NCBI GenBank assembly: GCA_022495995.1 | Contig: JAFEMH010001243.1 | Span: forward strand, 248,001-312,000 | From: Adenophora triphylla var. japonica | Taxonomy: Eukaryota > Streptophyta > Magnoliopsida > Asterales > Campanulaceae | DNA length: 64,000 nt | Direction of reading: 5' to 3' | Part shown: positions 44,702-56,399 of the stretch, one piece after another | Numbering within the stretch: position 1 is the first letter of the stretch | Layout of the letters: every line of letters begins with the position of its first letter | Program-made: the position numbers and the translations under genes | Notes under the pieces: model-generated | What the model was told of the DNA's origin: nothing | What the model saw: only the letters and a program-made list of their open reading frames with translations | Database searches by the model: none

Positions 44702-46158
44702 GTTTAAATTCACGATAACGAGAAAAAATAAATTCATATCAAAAAATAAAATAAAAAATAATATGCATGACATATATATACTCCATCAGTATAAATAAAT
44801 GTTTGTTTTCTAAAAAAAAGTTGTCCCAAAATATTTTTTTATCTTTAACAATATCATAGTCCAATGTGCAATGCATAACAAAAAAATTTACAAGATGTAT
44901 GGCATATGCATTTATACATTGTTGTTATTAATATTTTTATAATTTTACTTACATATACATATCACAAAATCCTTTGAAAATCCAAAACAAAAATAGAAAA
45001 AATGGTTTTATGGACTTGAAACTGCAAGATTTTCACTTGGAACTGTCAATTTCAATATCTCATTGTATTAAATATATTGATTAAGCCAAAAAATTGAGAT
45101 ACAAGTTAAAAGTGTCAAATTTACGATAACAGACTAACAGCGTAAGCGTAAGTTCTTACATTAAAACCGTCAGATTTGGAAATAGTAATATTGACAAATA
45201 TGATAGTTTTGATTGTGAAACAGACACTTTTAAGCCCAAAATGACCTCCTATTTTTCACCTATTTATAGTGAAAATTTGTAAGGAATTATGTTAAAAATG
45301 ATGTAATGACATAGTTATAAGTATACCGCAGTTGGGATGATCACGGTGATGTAGCGCGAATGCGAATCCAAGCCTAAAAGCACCATAAGAAAAAATTAAG
45401 CATTAAAATTTGTTTTCCGTCTCTTAGGGTTAGAGCGAGAGCAAACTACAATAAAAAATAAATCAAAATATTAAAAAAAAGTATGTGGTAATTCCAAAAT
45501 GTATATAGATGAGCAAATAAAAAAGGTACATAAAACCAATTGGATAACAAAAAAGTCATAAAATTCTTACGATGATATATTGATCAACAAAAGGCTTTTT
45601 CTCTAATTTCATGACGCCAAGTGAATTGCATAGAAAGATGGTGTCGAAACATATAACACGTAAACGAGTGCGTATATAGGGATAGAACGTAGCTATATAT
45701 ATACACACATAAACATCACATATAAAGAAATAATATCATAAGTTTCAGAAATATTTATACTTCTATTATTTTGCAAATCTCATGCCCAAAACACTCGTAA
45801 AATTTTGACGCGTAGGAGATTTGATGCCTACAAACATCAACTCTCCTTATGCGTCAATATTCTTACAAGCGTTTTAGGCATAAAATAAAATGAACCGATA
45901 TAAATATCATTAATATAATTAATCTAATTTAGAATATGGTTCCCATATATGCATGTCAATGTCTAGAGATAGAGAAAATATTATCATAATCACGAACTAA
46001 CTAAAACTAGCACCAAAATGACGTGTTGACTACGACTTTTTCTATTGTTATAATATTTCATGTATATTGTTAGAACATTGGTAGAGAATATAACAATCAC
46101 AACACAATCACACACACAAACACAAGTATTTACACGATTCACCAACTTGGCTATGTAC

Positions 46159-46213
<55 letters not shown>

Positions 46214-46474
46214 ACATTTTTAATTAATTTGGAGAATACACGATTCTTTGATCACAAGGACATATATCAAATATGTACCCTAATCTAGAGAAATGAGACA
46301 TATTGAATTGCTTACAAATACAAATGAGTAGAAATTTTATAGAACGTACAAAAATTACTAACTCGGTTGCTAGAATTACATATCACTAGTACAAATAATG
46401 TTATGGAGAATAGGAGTATTTATACTTCTTAAACCATGCATATATAGCCATAGTGAACTCCATATCCCTGAAGG
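44702..46474. other. AT-rich intergenic region
   Basis: No confident gene. A GA run of about 26 units lies at 46163-46212. A sequence GATTCACCAACTTGGCTATG near 46137 resembles transcribed parts of plant retroelements but could not be assigned. A few possible minus-strand mini-exons (45326-45372, 45590-45640) may be remains of a second MBD-like gene. Confidence 0.4.
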
Positions 46475-46772
46475 CAGGGCCGGCTATAAGGGTGTGCAAG
46501 AGGTTCCTCCGCTTCGGGCCCCAAATTTTAGAGGGCCCCCATTTTATCTAGGTACATTAGGTATATAGCTTTCAAAAAAAAATTATGTTGTGCAAAAAGT
46601 AATGATCAATGTAATAAATTATTTTTGAATTTTAATACTTAATTTTGTAAAACTTTAATATTATATAAAAACACTTATATATACATATTATATTTTTTGT
46701 ATTAATTTTTAAACATTATGGGCCCAAAATTCACATTTCGCACAGGGCCCAATAATTATAGAGAGTGGTCTG
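46475..46772. mobile_element. hAT-type MITE with 8 bp target duplication
   Basis: CAGGGCCGGCTATAAGG at the left, and on the right the inverted CAGACCACTCTC with a GGGCCC block inside. CCTGAAGG flanks both sides (46467-46474 and 46773-46780). 298 bp, non-coding. Confidence 0.85.
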
Positions 46773-46780
46773 CCTGAAGG

Positions 46781-47010
46781 AAACAACCAAAACAAATTCC
46801 TTAAGCCTTACTGATTTTGCCGGCTAGGTCCAGCCCAGATGGCCGAGCACGGTCATGTCCCTTAAGGTGCACGGTTGTGTCAGCCCACTTGCATGGGCGT
46901 GCTTACATTCTTAAACGGGCATGTGAATCCAAGAACATGTCGTTGATCTTTGCTCCTGCACGGTCTTGCCTTTCTTTCTGCACGGCCGTACGAATCTTCC
47001 TGGAAGACAG
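46781..47010. other. unassigned spacer before the copia LTR
   Basis: Contains GGCCGAGCACGG / GCACGGCCGTAC words repeated several times. It may be the start of the copia LTR or part of another element. Confidence 0.3.
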
Positions 47011-47390
47011 TGAGTTTTGGTCTTGGCGTAGCATCCTTGAGGCGGCCGCATCATGAAGGCCGAGGCGGGCGCATCACACGCCGAGGGAGACGGCATCGGC
47101 ATTACCTGAAAGCCAGGCGGGCGCCTGGTTTAGTTTGGGGCGGACGCCTCAAGCTGGGGGGTTTTGGGCCAATCGGGTTTCTGGGTTTCTCAATTGGGCT
47201 AGGTTTGTGAACATATAAATACTTGTGCTGTAACCTATGTAAATTGAGACAGATATTGCAAAGTAATATACAGAAACGGGAGATTCAAAACCCCAATTAA
47301 TTTCTTCTCTTTCTCTTTCGATTTCCCTATTGATTGTTTGTGTGTTCTTGGTTATTTGTTTTCTTTGCTTCCGCTGCATTGTTCAACAAC

Positions 47391-47404
47391 TAGTATCAGA
47401 GCAC
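47391..47404 (+). other. primer-binding site of the copia element
   Basis: TAGTATCAGAGCAC, two bases after the LTR, differs at one base from the TGGTATCAGAGC initiator tRNA-Met complement. Confidence 0.75.
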
Positions 47405-47411
47405 GGTTGCA

Positions 47412-49035
47412 ATGTCTGGGGGGAATTCTATCACTGTGAAGTCCGATGTTCAGAAGTTTGATGGGCATGGAAACTTTGCGTTATGGCAAAGGAGGGTGAA
47501 GGATTTTCTGATTCAAGCAGGCTTGGGAAAGGTTCTTCGATCTTCGGATAAACCTGATGATATCGAAGAAGGTCCTTGGAAGGAGTTACAAGAGCGGGCT
47601 GTATCGTCTATACGGCAGTTAGGGGTGTAAGTGGTTTAGCTCAAACCGCGGTTTGAGACCGAACCGAGCTAAACCGTGGGGTTTAGCTCGGTTTTTTCAT
47701 TTAAGTGGTTTAGCTCGGTTTATAAAAATTACAAACCACGTGATTCGGTTTAGCTTGCGGTTTGAGGGTGCCGAGCCAAACCGAGCTAAACCGAACCGCC
47801 AAACCGAGCTATGGAACCGAACCGCCAAACCGAGCAATGAAACCGAGCTATGGAACCGAGCTATGAAATCGAGCTATGGTCCCAGCTCTTGTAGGCGGCT
47901 ATATTTTGTTTTATATTCCCGAGGAGTTCACTATATTTCCCTTGAGAATAAACCTTATTGCAGAATTATGTTAAGTATCATATGTTTTCCTGTTTCATGA
48001 CTACCATATTCCCTTAACCTCACCCGAAGAGTATTTTCTGTCTACCGTAAGAAGTTGAACTGTAAAACATATAACTAAATCAATGAAGGTCTCTGAAACT
48101 CTTCGTTCTTTTATATATTAAACAAAAATGTTACGAGTCATAAAATCAAAATGATTAAACCGCGGTTTAGACCGAGCTAAACCGAACCTTGGCAGTTTAG
48201 CTTAGCTCGGTTTGAATTTTTTTGTGGTTTAGCTCGGTTTGGAATTTTTCCAAACCGATACTAGCGGTTTAGCTCTAAAATTTCCCCAAACCGAGCTAAA
48301 CCGAACCGTTTACACCCTTAACGGCAGTGTCTTGGAGATGAGGTGGTGTATCACGTGATCGATGAGGAATCACCGACGAAGGTTTGGGAGATTTTGGAGG
48401 CTAGGTATTTGTCGAAATCTGTTTCGAACAAATTGCATCTTAAGCAACGGCTGTATGGGCTTAAGATGGTAGAGGGTTCTGACCTAGAATCTCATATACA
48501 CACGTTTAACCAAATTCTCAACGATTTGGTTAGGGTGGAGGTGAAGTTCGAGGATGAGGACAAGGCTTTGATGCTGTTGAATTCATTGCCCAATTCTTCA
48601 ACATACGAAAACCTTGTTACTACGTTGACGTGGGGGAAGGAGACTTTGGAATTGCAACCGATCACAGAAGCTCTTATAGCGTTTAATAAACGGAAGAAGT
48701 CCGTTGATGAACCTGCGGGTGAGGGGTTATTTGTGAAGGAAAATCAGGAACGTGGGAGATCTAAGTTCCGGGATAACTCGCAGAGGCAGAATTCTCGCTC
48801 TCAGTCAAGGAAGAAGTACAAGGGGAATTGTTTTAAGTGTGGGCAGAAGGGGCATAAGAGGCAGAATTGTCCGGAGAAGGGGAACGGTAAAGGCAAGGAA
48901 GGATCTTCAAAGTCAGTCAATGTGGTTGAAGATTGCTCGGAGGATGTGGATGGAGATATGCTCACGACTTCATCAGCAGTGGATCACCTGACAGATGGTC
49001 GGGATTCTCGATTCAAAGATGTTCATTTCATGTGA
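47412..49035 (+). pseudogene. copia gag, interrupted by a hAT element
   Basis: The frame starts at ATG 47412 (MSGGNSITVKSDVQKFDG), runs through the UBN2-type capsid start, and is cut at 47619 by a 701 bp hAT element. After the second target-site copy (48321-48328) gag continues in register: WEILEARYLSKSVSNKLHLK, NSLPNSSTYENLVTTL, then the zinc knuckle CFKCGQKGHKRQNC with intact CCHC. The end near 49000 runs into protease sequence in another frame. Apart from the transposon, gag is well preserved. Confidence 0.85.
47620..48320. mobile_element. hAT-type element inserted in copia gag, 8 bp target duplication
   Basis: Begins TAGGGGTGTAAG and ends TTTACACCCTTA (inverted). ACGGCAGT flanks both ends (47612-47619 and 48321-48328). 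The interior has inverted clusters of GGTTTAGCTCGGTTT words at both ends (47630-47880 and 48155-48310) around an AT-rich centre, a foldback structure. No transposase. Confidence 0.93.
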
Positions 49036-49862
49036 CGGCGAATCGTGATTGGTTCGATACCTACAGGTCAGTTAATTCTGGTATAGTTACTATGGGTAAT
49101 GGTGCTACATGTAAAATTGTTGGCATAGGAACTATAAGAATTAAGATGTATGATGGTGTAGTTAGAACGTTATGTGATGTTAGACATGTTCCGGAGGTTT
49201 CTAAAAATCTGATTTCATTGGGTACCTTGGATGCTAACGGTATATCCTATAAAGCACAAGGTGGAACATTGAAAGTAGTGAAGGGTGCTATGGTTGTGAT
49301 GAAGGGTGAGAAGGGCTCCAAGAACATTTACAGGTTGCTAGGGAGCACGGTTGTAGGTGGAGTCACATCTGTTGAGTCTGAGGTCGATACTGATGCCCTT
49401 CTATGGCATATGAGGCTTGGTCACATGGGTGAAAGGGGAATGCGGGAACTTCATAAACGTAAGTTGTTGAAGGGTGTGAAGACTTGTAAACTGGAGTTTT
49501 GCAAGTATTGTGTTCTTGGAAAGCAGAACAAGGTGCAATTCAAGACGGGTAAACACACGACAAAGGGTATTCTCGATTATGTTCATTCAGATGTGTGGGG
49601 GCCGGTTAGAACATAATCTAGAGGAGGACATTATTACTTCGTGACTTTTATTGATGATTTTTCGAAGAAGGTTTGGGTTTACTTCATGAGGCACAAGTCA
49701 AAGACTTTTGAGAAGTTCAAGGTGTGGAAAGCTGAAGTGGAAAACCAAACGGGGCAGAAAATCAAGTGTTTGAGGAGTGATAATGGGACATAGTACACAG
49801 ATGGTGAGTTCAAGAAGTTCTGTAGAGAGCATGGAATCAAGAGGCACTATACGGTACACAAG
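49000..49862 (+). pseudogene. copia protease tail, GAG-pre-integrase and integrase core, truncated
   Basis: After a frame break from gag the sequence reads CSFHVTANRDWFDTY (just after the protease DSG site, which is itself degraded), RHVPEVSKNLISLGTLDANG, the pre-integrase zinc finger LWHMRLGHMGERGM with CKYC, and the integrase core start DYVHSDVWGPVR. TAA at 49614 and TAG near 49790 interrupt the core (YFVTFIDDFSKKVWVYF, CLRSDNG). The sequence ends after KRHYTVHK at a new LTR. Confidence 0.85.
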
Positions 49863-50068
49863 TGTAAGTACCCCAATCTGGATCACCCCCTTTCAAACAC
49901 ACGGGAAACACCGCAGACTCATCCACGCAGTCTCAGAGACCTCTCTCACTCAAAACCCTCTCAAAACCCTCTCAAACCCCCAACCAAACCAAGGGAGGAG
50001 CCTTTCTGGGATAAAAAGGGACAAAAGGACCTTTTGGGAATTTTCAGGAAATCAGAAAAGTAATTAAG

Positions 50069-50318
50069 GTCCGTACGGACCTCTTTGTTTCAATGATTAC
50101 TAAATCCCCTTAAAGTCCACAATATTCCCTCAAATCCCGGGGAAAATGATTACTTCCCTGCAGAGTTGGTCCGTACGGACCTCTTTGCATGCAAGATGGT
50201 CCGTACGGACCTTATTGCTCGAGGAACACCATCATTCCCGTAATATTCTCCATCATTGCGAGATTCCCTCAAATCGAGGAAATCCAAAATTGGATAACCA
50301 AGAAGGTCCGTACGGACC
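50069..50318. repeat. four copies of palindrome GGTCCGTACGGACC in the LTR
   Basis: Perfect 14 bp palindromes at 50069-50082, 50168-50181, 50198-50211 and 50305-50318, each followed by T-rich TCTTTG-like sequence, upstream of the TATA box. Confidence 0.95.
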
Positions 50319-50339
50319 TCTTTGCTCCGAAATTTTTAC

Positions 50340-50347
50340 TATAAATA
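50340..50347 (+). promoter_or_regulatory. TATA box of the Tat LTR
   Basis: TATAAATA followed by GAGGGC, with a pyrimidine-rich putative start region 30-40 bp downstream. Confidence 0.6.
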
Positions 50348-51175
50348 GAGGGCTTCCCTCCTCATTTTCACACACCTCCCTCTTCTCTCTTCCTCCCTTA
50401 GCCTTGGCTCCCCTCTAAGTCCTCTTGAGGCACTCCCGGCCCTTTCGGATCCTTCCGAGGCCTTCCGAGCTCCACTTGTGGTGCTCAGAAGCCTCCCGAG
50501 CGCTCAGAGACGCTCCCGCTGCCCGAGGCACTCTCGAGGTACTACGAGGCCCCTCGTGGTACTCAGAGGCCTTGCACAGTCTTTCCACGGTGTCCCGGCT
50601 CTTTCCGAGTCAAACCGACGATCCCAAACCACGCCGAAACTCTGCCCGAGTGACTCACGCCACCACAACGCACGCCGAACCTCGCCCCGAGTGATCCCGA
50701 CGATCCCCACGCACGCCGAACCTCTCGCCCGAACGCAGCCTACAACCTCAACTCACGCCGAAACTCTGTCCGCATGAGACAACCGGTCCCTCCCCGAAGC
50801 AATCCCGATCCATGCAGGAACGCTACTCAGACCTCAAACACCATTCCCGGCGGAAGACAGACACGAACCAACATTGGTAAGGCTTCCTTCCTATACTATT
50901 TCAATACATTTCCATACATAGCATACAATGTAGACATCCGATCTGACATGCATTTTTAAAAGCACACACACACACACACACACAACAGTTAAAGAATATT
51001 AGGGGTATCAGAAAGACTCGTTTTACGAGGCTACTCGGGTGAGCTCTAAGATTCTAATATTCTCTTCCCGAGGAGTCATCGACCTCCGAACTTAAAATCT
51101 CATCACACAAAAACGGTTTAAAATTATCTTTAAGCGATGCCCTTTTTCAATGTTTTGGGCTTAATAAAAACGGCG

Positions 51176-51310
51176 TGGCGACTCTACAAAGCAAAACACG
51201 GCGAGACACCTCCACTAACGCAAAACGCCGCAAGGCGGGAAATGCCGGATGCCGGGCGCGAATGCGCCGCTCTCGGATCCGGGCTATTTCGGTTAGCGAC
51301 TCCGTGGGAC
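51176..51310 (+). other. primer-binding-site region of the Tat element (two candidates)
   Basis: TGGCGACTC at 51176-51184 and GCGACTCCGTGGGAC at 51296-51310 both resemble the TGGCGACTCCGxTGGGGA-type sequences (tRNA-Arg complement) used by Ogre/Retand elements. The second has the longer match. Confidence 0.45.
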
Positions 51311-52576
51311 ATTTTGTTTTAAAAACTTTTAAACAAAACAAAAGATTTTTAAAACGATGATGAGGGTCAAACTTTCATTTTACCCCTTCCTTTAAGCTTT
51401 GTGTGTGTGCACGTGCTTCGTTTTTATTTTACAAAAAAATAAAAATACAAAAAAATGCATCAATATACATACATTGCATACATTTAAAATTCTTCAAAAA
51501 CTTCTATTTTACTCGAAAAAGAATTTTAGAGACCGCACACTACGCGCACGCCCTCGGTTACACCGCACACTATGCGCACTTGCGCCTCGGATACACCTGC
51601 ACTGACCCTTAACCGGAGTGGTCTCGGTTGCAGTCCGTTTGGTCTTCCTAGGCCTCTTGGGCGCGCGCGGGATCATTCCAAACATCCCATCCTAGCCAAG
51701 CGTCAACCCCGCACGTTTGAGTCTTGAGTCACACTCGTCCGGACTCGGTTGGTTTTACCCGGTCAGTGTCATACGGCTGGATACATATACCATGCGGCCA
51801 TTTTAAGTCAAGGCTCGGAACTCGAGATCCCTTGCGCAAGCAAAGCGATGAAAGGTCATGCTAAAATCTTGACTGATCTTGATTTCCAAGCTACACCTGA
51901 ACGATGTTCCGTCCAGGATATACATCCATGCTTGCATGACACCATGTCATCACGCCTTTGATACGTCGGCCATGACGATATGATCCGACCAACGCCTAAC
52001 GTCACGAGATCCCTTGCGCAAGCAAGCAAGAGAAGGTCATGCCGAACTCTTGACTGATCTTGACTCGGTGGCGGCTCGGTTCACTATTCAGATGGCTAAT
52101 GCATCAAAACGAACATGACAGGCTCGGTCCTTAGGTTCGATTTTTCTTTTAGGCCGGTGGAAACCGCTTGCACTATAGGACCCTCGCACAGGGGGCTCCG
52201 CTGGGATGTCGAAATACGGGTGCAAAACGAGGGCTTATAGCCGCGCGGATGGTCTCCGGCGACCCAGGATCTAGCATAGTTGCGAAAAAGAAGAGCAATC
52301 TTTTCCAACCTACCTAGGATTCTGAGAAAACATGTTTTAAGTAATTTAAAACAACAAAAAAAAATCAATCAAAAAAATAAAAGAAACGGAAACCACATGC
52401 CACGTGAGCTTTCCCCCTTTTATCCCGTTAGGCCATTCCCGTGTCTAAACCTTGCCCGTCACCCTCCAGTGAACCGAGAGTGGTTGAGAATACCTGGAAG
52501 CCGCCTTTTCAGTATCGAGGTCACAGGGTCCGATAGCCCTTCCAGTTCAACGGTCCGCACCGTCCGATACTCCCCC
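51311..52576 (+). other. untranslated leader of the Tat element
   Basis: Holds two diverged tandem units around 51825-51890 and 52005-52065 that share GAGATCCCTTGCGCAAGCAA and CTTGACTGATCTTGA. Also a CGCACACTACGCGCAC-type repeat near 51535-51580. No conserved coding sequence is seen. Confidence 0.5.
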
Positions 52577-54440
52577 ATGACGGGATCAACAGATAACAGT
52601 GAGGGAAATGGAACCCCGCCACTAAGGAACCTCCAGACAATGGAGGAGGTGCTGCGAGCCTTCGAAACCATCAAGAAGCGCCAAGAGGAGCAGCAAGCCT
52701 GGATCGTAGACACCCTGCGTCTTCGAGGAACAGCCAGCTCTCCCAACCTGATGGAACCTTTGTTCTCATAGAAGACGAAGACATACCGGCTCCCCGGTTT
52801 CTCGAAAGCTATCGCGAGCCCCGCCTCCGCCAAGCTACGAGATCCCAGCAACGCAAAGCGGCTCTCGCTCAAAGCTCCCCTCCGCATCGGTCAGCGGCTC
52901 AGACATGCCCGCCTCGAGATCGGTCGGCTTCCGGCTCGCACATCAAGCTCATTACCAACGGCACACATACGTGCTGCTCACGCGGATCCCAATGCATCTC
53001 GGTATCCCCAGTGATTCAATCCTTTGCCTCTATACGAGCCTCGCAACCACAATCAAAAGTCCCCATTCTTACCGGGGACGGGCATCCCGAGCGGATATCC
53101 CGACATCTCAAGTTTGCCACCGCAAGTACGCGATTGGGGCTAACGAATCGTTTCCCCAGTTCCCAAACACAACCCTTAGCGGACCGGGCAATCACGCCCT
53201 CAACTTCAACACCCCGGGGTATGGGTTGGTATACACTCAACTACCTCCCCAAGACTCCCGAATGGCGATCCCATCGCCCAATCCACCTCCATCTTCGGTG
53301 TCCGTCCGAAAATGGTAACCCACCTCGTACAATGCGGATCCCCACATGGCACGGGCGATTGAACAAATGAAAGACATGCAAGGCAAGCTAGCTAGTTCTC
53401 GGAAGGACTCCTCACTGCCTACCGATCCGAACAAAGTGGTCCCTCTCCCTCCAAAGTTCGGGATGCCGGAAATGGAAAAGTTTGACGGAACGAGAATGCC
53501 CAAAAACCCACATCGACACCTACGTCACGGGTATGAGAGCGAAGGGGCAACCCCTCAACGGATGGCGAGATCATTTTCGGCATTCCCTCAAATCCACAAA
53601 GACTAAGGTGGTTCCTCAATGTGAAGGCGAGAAAACCGCTCCACATGGGATCGAGATCGGTGAAATCTTTCTGGAGAAGTACCGCGCCAATCTTGAATGG
53701 GAAACAAACCGCCATGACTGCAAGCCACCGAACAAAAGGATGACGAACCGGTGGGCGAGTTCTACAAAAGATGGAACTGGAAGCTAAGCGAGATAATGGA
53801 TCCACTTTCCAAAGAAGAGCGAGATGGACATCTTCCATTCCGCCTCAAACCATCTTTGAGGACCTTGATCGGCCACCATTTCTATCCGGATCTCCGTGCC
53901 ATGGTCAACGCCGGACAAAGTTTGAAAAGACTCGAGTCTTCAAAAGGCAACAAAGAACCCTGCCTCATCCTACCGCTATCGAACAAACCTGGCAACTTCA
54001 ACTCCCGCCCCAACCAGAGGAAAGGAAGCAGAATGAACGCACTACATTCGTAACGGGCTCAAGTAAACCGCGATCAGGCACCCCAAAGAATAGCAACCCC
54101 CTCGCTTCCCTACAGCCCAAAGATTTTGATAACCTCGGAAATGCCCTTGGGTCAAGTATTTGAAGCTTTGGTGAAGCGAAATCTTCTCAAACCACTCGAG
54201 AATTTCCAACCGAAGACCCTCAAACCCAACATGGATATGAGCAAGCACTTTGCGCCTTCCATAACTACCCGGCCACACCACCGACAATTGCTTCGTACTC
54301 AAGCGAGGTGATTCGGGGGCTCATTGAGGAGGAAAATTGGAACGCCCTCGTGGTCCCAATACCATTGGAAATCCATTCCCCAAAACGACAGGGGTAAACT
54401 CAATAGCCGTTGACGAAACTCCAAGCGAGAGCGAACTCCA
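52577..54440 (+). pseudogene. Tat-lineage gag, frame-broken
   Basis: ATG at 52577 opens with MTGSTDNSEG and a coiled-coil-like stretch (EEVLRAFETIKKRQEEQQAW). Further pieces lie in shifting frames: PPKFGMPEMEKFDGT and HIDTYVTGMRAKGQPLNGWR (capsid start, typical of Tat gag), IMDPLSKEERDGHLPF, QVFEALVKRNLLKPLENFQP, and RPRGPNTIGNPFPKTTGVNS at the C-terminus. At least five frame changes are needed to follow it, so it is non-functional as read. Confidence 0.75.
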
Positions 54441-54639
54441 CCGCAATTTCCCGAACCGTCGACATCTTTGTCCCGCTATGGCCAGGAGCGTGAAACAAGA
54501 GTCAAAAGGTCTCGTGACCGGGAATTCCGACAAGAACGCCCAGGGCCACCGTCTCCCTACGATCTTTGCCCCAGCCAAGGCATACAAATGGATGGATCGA
54601 ACGTTCCCAGACGAGACCGAGTCCAACGGTAGCACGGGA

Positions 54640-54990
54640 AGCGGTTTAGCCTTCACGCACGATGACTTGCCAATATGTGAGAATCGGCACAACGAAGCCC
54701 TCCTCATCCTCATAAAGATAGAGATGTTCTTCCTCCCGAACGTCTTGATTGATAACGGCTCATGATCAACATCATCGCTTTAAGCACATTGAAACGACTC
54801 CGCATCGACCGTTCTCGATAAGGCCTTCACCTCGGGTAATCCGAGCCTACGACTCCATTTGCACGACCAATCGTAGGAGTCATCAATTTGAGGATCCAAT
54901 TCGACGTACAAGCTGGAGTCGGTAGAGTTCCAAGTCGTGGAAATCAAACCCACCTTCTGCTTTGTTGGGACGGCCTTGGATACATCGGAT
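54640..54990 (+). pseudogene. Tat-lineage aspartic protease relic
   Basis: AFTHDDLPICENRHNEALLI and FFLPNVLIDNGS (the active-site D(S/T)G position reads DNGS) are followed by INIIALSTLKRLRI in another frame, then VEIKPTFCFVG. This order fits the Tat protease. The active-site motif is altered and the frame is broken. Confidence 0.65.
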
Positions 54991-56340
54991 GAAAGCGGTA
55001 TCATCTACTCTTCACCAATGCGTGAAATTCATCAATGCCAATGGAGCGATCGAAGTGATCCGCGGAAGCAAGCAGATATGGCAAGTGCTTGGCCAGCTAT
55101 GACCCGAGAAGAAGGTCCCGGCATGACCGAATACTCTTCCCCCGGATGATTCTCCTACCTGTCCCGCTACGAAGTGGATCTACATCCACGCTCTAAGCCG
55201 CGACGAGCCGGAAATCGAAGAACTCAAGCGGGACAGATGACAACTCGATATATGCGGCCGTGAAGAATGCTTGAGAGGATCAAGAGATGGATGCTCTAAT
55301 GGAGATTGATCGAGGAGTAGACCCTTACTTCGCCGGAAAACCCTCTTGCAACCGGCTCATCACCGATCCCCGGTACAAGACAACCCTCTAGCCGACACTC
55401 GGATCTTACGGGGACAAATGCATCACAAACTAGTTCAATTCAACATTCCTAAGTGTCCGACTTGGACGAACAACGGCGCAACCTCCTCCAAGGCTTAATC
55501 GGGAAGGAGATATAGCATGTCAAAAGCTCGAATCGGGCATTGTAAACGTCGTCCAAGCAAAGATCCTGGATAAAGAAGCAGATTCTATGAAAGTGATCAA
55601 CATCGCAAGAATCCACTCCGAGATCGCAGAATGCTTCGCCTCCTAGAAGTAGCTCTCGCCGACTTCTATCATCAAAAACCCCAAGGACTCGGTGGCAACA
55701 CTAATGGAGGGACATCATCGGGGGAGCAGCCAAAAACCTCCGCGATCCGGTTTGAAATCGAACCGCATGCAAGCTACTTTCCGGACTCATGCCAAGGGAA
55801 GATTGGCCACCCGAACCAAAGACCACTCCCTCTAGAGCTACGGCCCATCCAAGAGTAATGAAGCTCGGTCCAATCCTCGTCGCCTATAGTCTAGCTTCGA
55901 GTCTTGCTTGTCTCTGCCTATTCACATCTTTTGAAGTCTTTTGACGGCTTTACGCCCGACGATTGTGAATCTTTGGTCAACAATGTACGCCTTCACGCTT
56001 TCAATAAAAGGTCCGACCTTCCTAAAAATCATTTCATTGCATCTTTAACAAATGATGACATTAACTAATCAAAACAAGTTAAATTCATCTATACAAAAGG
56101 CAAACACATTAATTAAATAAATGCATCAAGCAAACATTTAAGCATGTTGTCAAACGAGAGAAAACCGGGCCCAAGCCGCCGAGAAGGTTTTAATCACAAC
56201 GATTTGCAAGATTGCCAAGAGCCAAAGAGACGCAAGTTCGACGCCATTTCCAAAGATAAACCCGTATTTTCCAAGAGCGGGGAAACCACCTTCATGAATA
56301 AGGAAGACCCACACACAGAGGGGTCAAAACCAAGAGCATC
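54991..56340 (+). other. position of RT-RNase H, no recognisable domain
   Basis: About 1.35 kb lies between protease and integrase where roughly 2.5 kb of RT-RNase H would be expected. No xxDD motif or RNase H signature is readable in any frame. A short piece (VNVVQAKILDKEADSMKV, near 55540) has no clear match. The domain seems deleted or replaced. Confidence 0.5.
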
Positions 56341-56399
56341 ATGGCCCTAAAACGCCTTTGCCTCTCACTTCGTCATCCTCGGGGACATGTTATACAAGA

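Larger units (their letters stand above)
47011..49862 (+). mobile_element. Ty1/copia retrotransposon, 3' truncated by a Tat element
   Basis: An LTR ending TGCATTGTTCAACA at 47388 (left boundary uncertain, TG at 47011 is one option) is followed by a primer-binding site and a gag-pol on the plus strand. A hAT element splits gag. The frame passes through gag, protease and the integrase core, then stops at 49862, where a new LTR starts. RT, RNase H and the 3' LTR are not in the window. The related solo LTR at 44174-44696 shows the family was active nearby. Confidence 0.85.
49863..51290 (+). repeat. 5' LTR of the Tat-lineage element
   Basis: TG start at 49863. The right boundary lies either before TGGCGACTC at 51176 or before GCGACTCCGTGGGAC at 51296, the two PBS-like sequences. 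The LTR has four copies of the palindrome GGTCCGTACGGACC in its first 460 bp, a TATA box, and a GC-rich transcribed part. Frames in the GC-rich part (50420-50780) are incidental. Confidence 0.65.

Noticed and set aside
50425..50960. Frames of 60-100 codons in the Tat LTR
   Set aside because: GC-rich transcribed LTR sequence, no conserved motif, frames on both strands.
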